From: Neobacillus niacini
GTDB taxonomy: Bacteria; Bacillota; Bacilli; Bacillales; Cytobacillaceae
Assembly: GCF_019749295.1 (NCBI RefSeq)
Contig: NZ_JACWFG010000014.1
Span: forward strand, 29,863-93,862
Reading direction: 5' to 3'
Length of the DNA stretch: 64,000 nt
Shown here: piece by piece, positions 26,997 through 34,670 of the stretch
Layout of the letters: each line of letters begins with the position of its first letter
How positions within the stretch are numbered: the first letter of the stretch is position 1
Made by a program: the position numbers and the translations under genes
The notes under the pieces: generated by a model
Seen by the model: the letters and a program-made list of their open reading frames with translations, nothing else
What the model was told of the DNA's origin: nothing
Database searches by the model: none

Positions 26997-27180
26997 TAAG
27001 CGGAGAATTTCCGTTTAAATTGGGAAATACCTATATTTCCTTATAAATAGGCGGAGTTTTTCCGCTTATTGTATCCAAACCCTTGGTATTTGTCTTTTTC
27101 ATAGCAGTTAAGCGGAATATCTCCGCTTATAGCTGCTTCATAAGTTCCTCTTTAAACAATAGCCGGAAATTCTCCGCCTA
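26997..27180. repeat. Four short palindromes at about 52-bp spacing
   Basis: Related palindromes of the form TAAGCGGA-N5-TCCGCTTA start at about 26997, 27049, 27109 (perfect) and 27160: intervals 52, 60 and 51. The stretches between them are not alike. They fill the space between two convergent genes. No NERD gene adjoins this array. Confidence 0.75.
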
Positions 27181-27235
27181 AGAATTCTCACCCCTACACG
27201 AAAATCAACGATGAATAATAACAGAGCCAAAAGTA

Positions 27236-27275
27236 AAGAGAGGGAGAAATACCATTTGGCATTTCTCCCTCTCTT
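27236..27275. terminator. Bidirectional terminator between the ABC exporter and orphan oppA
   Basis: AAGAGAGGGAGAAAT (27236-27250) pairs perfectly with ATTTCTCCCTCTCTT (27261-27275), with TATTTTTA on the right and AAAG-rich sequence on the left. Core shared with 21127-21173. Confidence 0.88.
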
Positions 27276-27295
27276 ATTTTTATAATAGAAAGATT

Positions 27296-28960
27296 TTACT
27301 CTTCCCCTACATCTGCCCATTTGTATTCGTAAGTTGCACCGAATGGATTGATGAATACACCTTCAATTTTTGGAGAAACCAATTGTGCTCTAGATGCTTG
27401 GTATACAGGAGCAATTACCGCATCTTCAAATAGCAATTTTTCTGCTTTTAAGAAGTTTTCATAACGTGCTTCATTATCTGTAGCAAATTTTGTAGCTGTT
27501 TCACTCACTAATCGGTCATATTCTGCACTGGAATATCCAGTCATATTGTTCCCGCCATCTGTAATCCATAAGTTCATGTAAGTGTATGGATCAAGGAAGT
27601 CAGGACCCCATCTAGTAAGCTGAAGCTGATAGTCCATAGCTGTATCTAAATCAAGACGCTGCTTTTTTGGAACTTGTTTAATGTTAATCTTTAATCCTTC
27701 TAAATTTGTTGAGAGTTGGTTTGCAACATATTCAACTAAGTTTTTAGTTGTTTTGTCATCATCTGCAAGAAACTCAAGTTCAACAGAGTCAGTACCTAAC
27801 TCTTCTAATCCCTTTGCCCAGAAATCTTTAGCTGCTTCAAGGTCATACGTTACAAGGTCGCCGCTTACTTTACGGAAATCATCACCTGTTTCAGGCATTG
27901 GTGTAAAGTCTCTCGGAACTAATCCGTTTGCAGCAATAGAACCGTTATTAAGAATTTCACCTACTAACGCTTCCTTATCGAAGGCTCTGCTAAGTGCAGC
28001 ACGAATATTCTTATTAGCTAGTGCTTCTGATTTTGTTTGATTAAACTTTAAGAAATAAACAAATGTATCTGCTGAAACTACATAATCATCATCTGTTGAA
28101 AACTGGTCAACAAGATCAGATGTTAAATCCATTCGATCAACTGTTCCTTCTTCGTATAAATCTAGAGCCGTTTGAGGATCTTTAACCACTTTGAAAGTCA
28201 ATTTATCCATTTTTACTGTTTTATTATCCCAATAGTCTTTGTTCTTTGCCAGGTCCCATGAATCACCAGTACTAGTCCAGTTGTTCATGGTGTAAGGGCC
28301 ATTTGCTAATAAGTTTTCTGAACTAGTCGCAAATTTATCGCCTTTTTCTTCCACAAACTTTTTGTTTAATGGAAGGAATGTTCCAAATGTCGTTAATGTT
28401 TCAAAGTATGGTGTTGGATTTTCTAATTCAACTACTAGTGTATAATCTCCATCAGCTTTAGCTCCTAATTGATCAACAGATGCTTCACCTTTGCTGATTG
28501 CAGTTGCATTTTTAATTACTCCACTCATCATATACGGGCCATATTCAGATGCTGTAGCTGGATCAACGGCACGCTGCCAAGAGTATACAAAGTCATGAGC
28601 GGTTACTGGGTCACCATTTGACCACTTTGCATCCTCGCGTAATGTAAAGGTCCATGTTAGACCATCTTCACTTACTTTATGTTCGGTAGCAATACCAGGT
28701 GTTGGTTGTGTTTTTTCATCTAAACGATATAAACCTTCCATTGTTGCTGCTAGATAGATAAAGGAAGATTCGTCTGTAGCCAGTGATGGATCCATTGATG
28801 GAATCGCTTCTGGGTTTAAAAAGTTAAGTACCTTTTCCCCTTTTTCCTCTTCTTTTGCATCTGTACCGGCAGGTTCTTTTGACTCATCCCCGGAGCAGGC
28901 TGCTAGTACACTTAATACCAAACCAAATGTTAACAGCAATAACCAATGTTTGACCTTCAT
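27296..28960 (-). CDS. Oligopeptide-binding lipoprotein, OppA family (orphan copy)
   Basis: 554 residues: lipoprotein signal with lipobox LAAC (C at about 22), then an SBP_bac_5 fold (NFLNPEAIPSMDPSLATDESS; family signature EGLYRLDEK...HKVSEDGLTWTFTLREDAKWSNGDPVTAHDFVYSW). It binds oligopeptides outside the membrane and hands them to an Opp permease. No permease genes adjoin it; the paralogous oppABCDF operon at 31896-37826 is the likely partner, with high similarity along the whole length. Own terminator and a candidate CodY box upstream. Confidence 0.92.
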   Translation of the reverse strand: MKVKHWLLLLTFGLVLSVLAACSGDESKEPAGTDAKEEEKGEKVLNFLNPEAIPSMDPSLATDESSFIYLAATMEGLYRLDEKTQPTPGIATEHKVSEDGLTWTFTLREDAKWSNGDPVTAHDFVYSWQRAVDPATASEYGPYMMSGVIKNATAISKGEASVDQLGAKADGDYTLVVELENPTPYFETLTTFGTFLPLNKKFVEEKGDKFATSSENLLANGPYTMNNWTSTGDSWDLAKNKDYWDNKTVKMDKLTFKVVKDPQTALDLYEEGTVDRMDLTSDLVDQFSTDDDYVVSADTFVYFLKFNQTKSEALANKNIRAALSRAFDKEALVGEILNNGSIAANGLVPRDFTPMPETGDDFRKVSGDLVTYDLEAAKDFWAKGLEELGTDSVELEFLADDDKTTKNLVEYVANQLSTNLEGLKINIKQVPKKQRLDLDTAMDYQLQLTRWGPDFLDPYTYMNLWITDGGNNMTGYSSAEYDRLVSETATKFATDNEARYENFLKAEKLLFEDAVIAPVYQASRAQLVSPKIEGVFINPFGATYEYKWADVGEE

Positions 28961-29001
28961 TCGTTTTTCCCCCTAAGTTAATTTTAATTCTGAATATTAT
29001 A

Positions 29002-29016
29002 TATCTACAGAAAATT
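29002..29016. promoter_or_regulatory. Candidate CodY box before orphan oppA
   Basis: TATCTACAGAAAATT matches 12 of 15 positions of AATTTTCWGAAAATT, 42-56 bases before the start. Peptide uptake genes are common CodY targets. Confidence 0.4.
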
Positions 29017-29109
29017 GAGACTCTAAGATTGATTATACTCACTAACTTGTTTTCTTGTAAAGTATTGTTGGATAATTTAGGTAGTGAATTTATTAGATAT
29101 AGAGTAGGA

Positions 29110-29156
29110 GACTAATATAAAAAAGCCCTGAAATTCAGGACTTTTTTATATTAGTC
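29110..29156. terminator. Long inverted-repeat terminator overlapping a stop codon
   Basis: GACTAATATAAAAAAG (29110-29125) pairs with CTTTTTTATATTAGTC (29141-29156), and inside it CCTGAA pairs with TTCAGG. The stop codon (TAA, 29151-29153) of the minus-strand CuA-like gene lies in the right arm. Acts on both strands. Confidence 0.85.
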
Positions 29157-29564
29157 TATAATTTTTAGAGAAATTTTCATTGCTTCATGGTCATCGGCGG
29201 CACCGCAAATAGTAGAACAAATTAGTTCATATTCACCTGTTGTGTCTGCAGTAAACTCAGAAGGAGTGTCAGCTTTGAGGTCAATTCCTAAGTCTTCATT
29301 ACTAATAGTATGCATTCCTTCTTCGTTTACTAAGTTAATTTTAACCTTTGTACCCTTTTTTATAGTCAACTCTTTATCAGAAGTGAAATCCCAGTTAGTA
29401 GCAGTGATCGTAAACTCTTCTACATCTGAAGCTGTTGTTGTATCAGCAGCAGTGGTTTCTTCACTAGCTTCTGCACTCTTTGCCTCATCATCAGATCCCC
29501 CGCAAGCTGCTAATCCAACTGTTAATGCACCTGCTAATAATAATAATCCTAATTTCTTTATCAT
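29151..29564 (-). CDS. CuA-like cupredoxin lipoprotein
   Basis: 137 residues: signal and lipobox LAAC (C about 21), a Ser/Thr/Glu-rich linker (25-50), then a cupredoxin domain related to cytochrome oxidase subunit II. Copper ligands: His in MHTIS and the motif CSTICGAADDHEAM. The Cys-x3-Cys part is as in CuA sites, but 5 residues instead of 3 separate the second Cys from His. It may be a surface electron carrier or copper-binding protein. A CRP/FNR-like palindrome lies 64 bases upstream, suggesting redox control. Confidence 0.8.
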   Translation of the reverse strand: MIKKLGLLLLAGALTVGLAACGGSDDEAKSAEASEETTAADTTTASDVEEFTITATNWDFTSDKELTIKKGTKVKINLVNEEGMHTISNEDLGIDLKADTPSEFTADTTGEYELICSTICGAADDHEAMKISLKIID

Positions 29565-29627
29565 CTTGATTCTCCCTTTCCTCTTTGATTTACTATTTAA
29601 ATTTAACGGATAAATTCATCCATTTCC

Positions 29628-29641
29628 TTGACCTAAGTCAA
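29628..29641. promoter_or_regulatory. CRP/FNR-type palindrome before the CuA-like gene
   Basis: TTGACCTAAGTCAA, a perfect dyad TTGAC-N4-GTCAA. Differs by one base from the element before doxX. Confidence 0.55.
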
Positions 29642-29686
29642 GAAAAAATAGTTTTAGAAGATGCAGGAGTATTTGAAAAATTAGGT

Positions 29687-30385
29687 TTATTGATTCGTCT
29701 CCAATATTTCCTCCATTTTATCTGATATTAATGGATAAAAATAACTCTTGGCACTGGCTGTAGAATTACCCCCAAAAAAGGCAGTTCCTGGACAAGATTT
29801 AACATTATAGCTGGCTGCAGCATCTAAGACTCTTTCTTTCGTCTTCAAGTGCCACCAATGGTGATAGGTAATACTGTCAATAGAAGGGATTAAACCAAAC
29901 TTAATACATAGCAAGGCATTGATATAAATGATTGTGTCTTTTTGTTCCTTTGTCATAACATCATGACCGATATCAAAATTTCCAATATGTTCGATAGCAA
30001 TACCAATGGAGTTTGCCTTTTGACCAATCGTACCTTCAGGAATGTCGTTTAATGGTCTTGATATTGCAACTTTCCCATCAGGAAAGGTTGTAATGTTTTG
30101 GGCAATGTTACTCCAGCCCATTGTTTTCTTGTGATGATTCTCCATCCCCAGGAGCATCTGAAAATGATTGGATCCAGTAAAGTGTTTATAGGATGGCAGC
30201 CAAGTATGATGCTGCTGGATTAATCGGATTTCTCGGGTTACCTCGGTGTTGTACAGCCAATCCTTAAATTCTTCCTTCGTCATTAAGATGTGCTGTCCCT
30301 GTACTTCTTCTGCAAAGACTGGAGCTATAGGCAGGAAAGTAAAGGAGAAAATAATTCCAATCGTAAATACAAGATTTTTCCTCAT
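29687..30385 (-). CDS. Secreted N-acetylmuramoyl-L-alanine amidase-like protein (Amidase_2)
   Basis: 232 residues with a signal peptide (cleavage near VFA, about 25) and an Amidase_2/PGRP fold. Candidate zinc ligands: His in IQQHHTWLP, His in SITYHHWWHL and the Cys in VKSCPGTAF. Such enzymes cut the amide bond between MurNAc and the stem peptide. It carries no wall-binding domain. ATG 30385 follows AAAGGAGAAC. Own promoter presumed. Confidence 0.83.
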   Translation of the reverse strand: MRKNLVFTIGIIFSFTFLPIAPVFAEEVQGQHILMTKEEFKDWLYNTEVTREIRLIQQHHTWLPSYKHFTGSNHFQMLLGMENHHKKTMGWSNIAQNITTFPDGKVAISRPLNDIPEGTIGQKANSIGIAIEHIGNFDIGHDVMTKEQKDTIIYINALLCIKFGLIPSIDSITYHHWWHLKTKERVLDAAASYNVKSCPGTAFFGGNSTASAKSYFYPLISDKMEEILETNQ

Positions 30386-30560
30386 ATTGTTCTCCTTTCA
30401 AGACTTTTATGCTTAGTTTTGTAGAACACCAATAAGATTATTCTCCCTCCCTATACTAAAGATGAGTTATATTAAAAAATTCCTCAACACTTCACAATCC
30501 TTGAACGTTATCTATATGAAAGCGATAAAAATGACAAACCTTGGAGAAGGAGGAAAAACA

Positions 30561-30701
30561 ATGACCATAACTATTTTCTTTTTCACCATTAGTATAAAAA
30601 AGCGGGAAATTTCCCTTGATGAGGCTATCCATAGAGAAGTGGTTGAAAGACGTATGCAGGAAAGTGCGGAACGAAACTTTCAAATGATGGGGAGATATTA
30701 A
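30561..30701 (+). CDS. Small YrzI-like protein
   Basis: 46 residues: hydrophobic beta-like start MTITIFFFTISIKKREISLDEAI, then a charged helix (HREVVERRMQESAERN). This pattern fits the short YrzI family of Bacillus; function unknown. AAGGAGG lies 8 bases before ATG 30561, so the longer in-frame opening at 30462 is not used. Often such genes lie in tandem; here there is one. Confidence 0.65.
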   Translation: MTITIFFFTISIKKREISLDEAIHREVVERRMQESAERNFQMMGRY

Positions 30702-30715
30702 TTCTAAACAGTACA

Positions 30716-30746
30716 AAAGAGACCGCTGCGATTTCACGGTCTCTTT
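30716..30746. terminator. Terminator between the YrzI-like and VOC genes
   Basis: AAAGAGACCG (30716-30725) pairs with CGGTCTCTTT (30737-30746); serves two convergent genes. Confidence 0.85.
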
Positions 30747-30756
30747 CGTTATTATA

Positions 30757-31134
30757 CTAAACTTCAAATTCACTCATTAATGCATGAGTATTATCTTCAC
30801 TGTCCTTGAAAAAGGCCATCCATGTTTCGGTCTTTCCCATTTTTGCAATAAGGTGAGGTTCGTCAATAAAGATGACTTCCTTATTTAGTAAATCTTCATA
30901 AGCCTCGTTGATGTTTTCCACTTGAAAATAAATAGTGGAGCTGTGCTGAGCAAACTCCTCATTCTCAGGAACACTTAGCAAAAGACGAAGTCCATTGCAT
31001 TCAAAAAATGCTAACCCATTAGACGTAAATAAAAGAGTCAACCCGAGTTTTTCCTTATAAAAATTCACGGCCCGTTCTACCTGTTTTACTGGAACGGCAA
31101 TTTGACCAGCTTTTTGAATCAAAGTATTCCCCAT
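30757..31134 (-). CDS. VOC-superfamily (glyoxalase/bleomycin-resistance-like) protein
   Basis: About 125 residues with one paired beta-alpha-beta-beta-beta module: QIAVPVKQVERAVNFYKEKLGLTLLF and later STIYFQVENINEAYEDLLNKEVIFI, ending AFFKDSEDNTHALMSE with a metal-ligand-type Glu. Substrate cannot be told. Start ATG 31134 (MGNTLIQ) has AAGGGGAA before it; the opening at 31188 does not. Confidence 0.85.
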   Translation of the reverse strand: MGNTLIQKAGQIAVPVKQVERAVNFYKEKLGLTLLFTSNGLAFFECNGLRLLLSVPENEEFAQHSSTIYFQVENINEAYEDLLNKEVIFIDEPHLIAKMGKTETWMAFFKDSEDNTHALMSEFEV

Positions 31135-31191
31135 TGTAAAATTTCCCCTTTGGTATAACTTAATTTTCAGATAGTTAATTATAACCATTTT

Positions 31192-31557
31192 TTAAATAAC
31201 ATAGTAAAGGAAAATTAAAATAATAAGCAGCGATAGTAGTAATGCTGCCTGGAATTTAATACGTTGGTAGAGTGAGGCGTTAAACTTTTCTGATGGCAGT
31301 GGTTTTTCACGCCATTCTTCTAGATAATCGTCCCTTTTAAACATAATACTGTTAAATCTTCTAAATCCGTATGTAACACCGTCAAAAAAGCCCCCTTTAA
31401 TCGTGTACATTAGTAAAAAAGTAATGAGATAAAGGATGCTAAGATAGAATAAAGAGTTAATAAAGTTCAGGAAACTATAATTAGATGAAAAAATAAAAAA
31501 GATCATAAGGGTGATTAAAAGATTGAGTATAAAAAACTTCCATTTGTTTTTAAACAT
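31192..31557 (-). CDS. Small membrane protein, DUF3899-like
   Basis: About 121 residues with three hydrophobic segments (about 8-26, 32-51, 98-118) and the cytoplasmic sequence GGFFDGVTYGFRRFNSIMFKRDDYLEEW, which fits the DUF3899 family of Bacillaceae. Function unknown. Start ATG 31557 is chosen because AAGGTGG lies 5 bases upstream. Confidence 0.65.
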   Translation of the reverse strand: MFKNKWKFFILNLLITLMIFFIFSSNYSFLNFINSLFYLSILYLITFLLMYTIKGGFFDGVTYGFRRFNSIMFKRDDYLEEWREKPLPSEKFNASLYQRIKFQAALLLSLLIILIFLYYVI

Positions 31558-31895
31558 TTCGTCCACCTTATCATTCAAAAAAATTATTTTAGACTTGCCC
31601 AAAAGAATAAGGGTATTTTAACCTAATATCCTCTGAAAGTATATAATATCAGTATTTTATCTCTAAATAAAAGTAAGCGCATTCCTATTTTAAAATAAAG
31701 CTTTTCTGAATTTCAAAAGAAAAAGCATTGATATATCAACTGTAATGCTGTTGTAATTTATAATGATATAATAATTTTTTGACTCTTTTATATATTTAGT
31801 CTTTACAAGAGTAGTATAAAAATAGTATGATTTCTTTAGCTTCTTTTTTAAGAGCGAATTGACAGAAAAATAAAACAATAGGAGGTCATTTTCTT
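31558..31895. other. Divergent intergenic region before the opp operon
   Basis: About 340 AT-rich bases with no gene. TTGACT at 31779-31784 could be a -35 element but no good -10 sits at 16-18 bases. A palindrome-like CTTTTCTGAATTTCAAAAG (31701-31719) shows a weak CodY-box resemblance (about 10 of 15). Should hold the opp promoter. Confidence 0.45.
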
Positions 31896-33566
31896 ATGAA
31901 GAAAAAGTATGCATGGCTTTTAGCTTTGAGCCTTGTGCTAAGCATGTTTTTAGCAGCTTGCTCAGGTGGCGAAAAGAATACAGCTGATGATGATAAAAAA
32001 CCAGCTGATGATGCGCCAGAAGTAGAACAAGTATTAAACTTTATTAATGGTGACACAATTCCTTCAATGGACCCTGGTATGGTAACAGATGAATACGGGA
32101 TCCAATTCACGGCTGCTATTATGGAAGGTTTATACCGTCTTGATGAAAACGGAAAACCAACTGAAGGTATTGCTACTAAGCACGAAGTAAGTGAAGACGG
32201 TAAAACTTGGACTTTCACTTTACGTGAAGATGCAAAATGGGAAAATGGCGAGCCTGTAACAGCTAACGACTTCGTATTTTCTTGGCGTCGTGCAGTAGAC
32301 CCAAATCAAGGATCTGAATATGGTCCATACATGATGGGCGGCGTTATCAAAAACGCAACTGCTGTTAACAAAGGTGAAGTTCCTTTAGATCAATTAGGTG
32401 TTAAAGCTGATGGTGATTACAAACTAGTTGTTGAACTTGAAAATGCAACTCCTTATTTTGAATCTTTAACAACCTTCCCAACTTTCTTCCCATTAAATGA
32501 GAAGTTTGTAACGGAAAAAGGTGACACATATGCAACTAGCGCTGATACATTATTATCTAACGGACCATTCAAGTTCTCTTCATGGACTAGTACTGCTAAC
32601 GAGTGGGAATTAGTTAAGAACCCTGATTACTGGGATGCAAAAACTGTTAAGTTAGAAAAAATGACTTATGTAGTAGTTAAAGAACCTCAAACAGCTGTTG
32701 ACTTATATGAAAAAGGTGAAATTGACCGTGCTGGTTTATCATCTGACCTAGTTGACCAATACTCAACTCATGATGATTACACAGTAGAACCAGATAATTC
32801 TGTATTCTACATTAAGATGAACCAAACTAAAAATCCAGCTCTTAAGAACGTAAACGTACGTAATGCAATTGCTAGAGCATTTGATAAGCAAGCATTAGTA
32901 GATGAAATCTTAAACAACGGTTCTATCGTTGCTAATGGTTTAGTACCAAAAGATTTCGTTCCAACTCCAGATGGTAAAGACTTCCGCGAAGCTAGCGGCG
33001 ATCTTATGGAATTCAATGTAGAAGAAGCAAAGAAATACTGGGAAAAAGCTTTAACTGAACTAGGAACTGATTCAGTTGAAATCGAATTCCTTGGCGGCGA
33101 CAACGAAGTTTCTAAAATGATGAACCAATATCTTGCAAACCAATTATCAACTAACCTACCTGGTTTAAAAGTTACTTTAAAAGAAGTACCATTTGAACAA
33201 CGTCTAGAATTAGACACAGCTATGGATTATGACATGCAGTTTGCTGGATGGGGACCTGACTTCCTTGATCCATATACCTTCATGAATCTTTGGTTAACTG
33301 GTGGCGGAAACAACCAAATGGGCTACTCTAACCCAGAATATGATAAGCTAATTAATGAAACCGCAACAACTTTAGCTTTAGATCCAGAAAAGCGTTTTGA
33401 AAACTTCTTAAAAGCAGAAAAAGTCTTATTTGAAGATGCAGCAATTGCTCCTGTATATCAAAGAGCTGGTGCTCTATTAGTTTCTCCGAAAGTTCAAGGT
33501 GTATTTACAAACCAATTCGGAGCAACTTACGAGTACAAATGGGCTAGCGTTGGAGCAGAAGAATAA
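31896..33566 (+). CDS. oppA: Oligopeptide-binding lipoprotein OppA
   Basis: 556 residues: lipobox LAAC (C about 22), Asp-rich linker, SBP_bac_5 fold (FINGDTIPSMDPGMVTDEYG; WTFTLREDAKWENGEPVTANDFVFSW; CuPY-like end NQFGATYEYKWASVG). It captures oligopeptides for the OppBCDF permease encoded downstream. Close paralogue of the orphan gene at 27296-28960. ATG follows AGGAGG. Codon use looks strongly biased (many A/T-ending optimal codons), suggesting high expression. Confidence 0.95.
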   Translation: MKKKYAWLLALSLVLSMFLAACSGGEKNTADDDKKPADDAPEVEQVLNFINGDTIPSMDPGMVTDEYGIQFTAAIMEGLYRLDENGKPTEGIATKHEVSEDGKTWTFTLREDAKWENGEPVTANDFVFSWRRAVDPNQGSEYGPYMMGGVIKNATAVNKGEVPLDQLGVKADGDYKLVVELENATPYFESLTTFPTFFPLNEKFVTEKGDTYATSADTLLSNGPFKFSSWTSTANEWELVKNPDYWDAKTVKLEKMTYVVVKEPQTAVDLYEKGEIDRAGLSSDLVDQYSTHDDYTVEPDNSVFYIKMNQTKNPALKNVNVRNAIARAFDKQALVDEILNNGSIVANGLVPKDFVPTPDGKDFREASGDLMEFNVEEAKKYWEKALTELGTDSVEIEFLGGDNEVSKMMNQYLANQLSTNLPGLKVTLKEVPFEQRLELDTAMDYDMQFAGWGPDFLDPYTFMNLWLTGGGNNQMGYSNPEYDKLINETATTLALDPEKRFENFLKAEKVLFEDAAIAPVYQRAGALLVSPKVQGVFTNQFGATYEYKWASVGAEE

Positions 33567-33612
33567 TTATTAGTAACTTAATAGTGTAGAATATGCTATT
33601 ATCAAAAATTGA

Positions 33613-33648
33613 AGGGAGTGTATGCTAACAGGCATATACTCTCTTTTC
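33613..33648 (+). terminator. Attenuating hairpin between oppA and oppB
   Basis: GAGTGTATGC pairs with GCATATACTC (33616-33641), followed by TCTTTTCT. Likely partial termination so that the binding protein is made in excess over the permease. Confidence 0.7.
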
Positions 33649-33739
33649 TCCTGTTTGGACTTGAATATTCCGATTATAACAAAAATTTATAATCGACAAG
33701 ATATAACATATAATAAAGAGAAATTTAGGAGGTGCAAAA

Positions 33740-34669
33740 ATGACTCGATATATACTCCGTCGTGTATGGTATATGCTATTAACATTATTTATTATTGCCA
33801 CTGCCTCGTTCTTTCTTATGAAAATTTTGCCGGGTAGCCCGTTAAATGCAGAAGATAAATTGAGTGAAGAACAAAAAGAAATTATTTTAGAAAAGTATGG
33901 GTTGAATGACCCGGTGCCGGTTCAGTATGCAAAATATCTGGGCGGACTTGTACAAGGTGACTTAGGTGTATCCTTTAAGTTTGACAATACACCGGTTACA
34001 CAAATTTTGGTAGATAGAATCGGGCCATCTGCACTATTAGGTTTTCAAGCACTAATTGTAGGTTCGATACTTGGGATATTCCTTGGATTAATGGCATCGA
34101 TTTTCCGTAATAGTCCGATTGACTTCTCTTCAACAATTATTGCGGTAATAGGTACATCGATACCATCATTCGTATTTGCAGGATTACTTCAGTATGTATT
34201 TGCTGTAAAATTAGGCTGGTTCCCAGTAGCATTATGGGGAACGTTTGAGCACACTATTTTACCTACTATTGCTTTAGCTATTCATCCATTGGCAACGGCT
34301 GCACGTTTTACTAGAACAGAAATGGTCGAGGTTTTACATTCAAATTACATCATTACTGCACGGGCAAAAGGTGTTGCTGAGTCTGGAATTATTTTGAAGC
34401 ATGGTTTGCGAAATGCACTTATACCTTTGATTACTGTTTTAGGTCCAATGGCAGTTGGTTTGATGACTGGTTCTATGGTTATTGAACAAATCTTTGCTAT
34501 TCCAGGAATTGGCGAGCAATTCGTTACCTCTGTTATGGTAAATGATTACCCTACTATTATGGGTACAACATTATTATTTGCATTTGGATTTATTTTGATT
34601 ATCTTAATCATTGACCTCCTATACGGATTGATTGATCCTAGGATTAGACTAGCAGGAGGTAGTAAATAA
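33740..34669 (+). CDS. oppB: Oligopeptide ABC permease OppB
   Basis: 309 residues, six membrane segments, with the BPD_transp_1 coupling motif EVLHSNYIITARAKGVAESGIILKHGLRNALIP. N-terminus (RYILRRVWYMLLTLFIIATASFFLMKILPGSP) is typical of OppB/DppB. ATG follows AGGAGG. oppC begins 1 base after the stop. Confidence 0.95.
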   Translation: MTRYILRRVWYMLLTLFIIATASFFLMKILPGSPLNAEDKLSEEQKEIILEKYGLNDPVPVQYAKYLGGLVQGDLGVSFKFDNTPVTQILVDRIGPSALLGFQALIVGSILGIFLGLMASIFRNSPIDFSSTIIAVIGTSIPSFVFAGLLQYVFAVKLGWFPVALWGTFEHTILPTIALAIHPLATAARFTRTEMVEVLHSNYIITARAKGVAESGIILKHGLRNALIPLITVLGPMAVGLMTGSMVIEQIFAIPGIGEQFVTSVMVNDYPTIMGTTLLFAFGFILIILIIDLLYGLIDPRIRLAGGSK

Positions 34670-34670
34670 A

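Noticed and set aside
26997..27180. Short CRISPR-like array
   Set aside because: Only four degenerate palindromes with uneven spacing (52, 60, 51) and no leader or cas genes.
27138..27320. 60-residue minus-strand frame
   Set aside because: Lies over palindrome array and terminator, with no family likeness.
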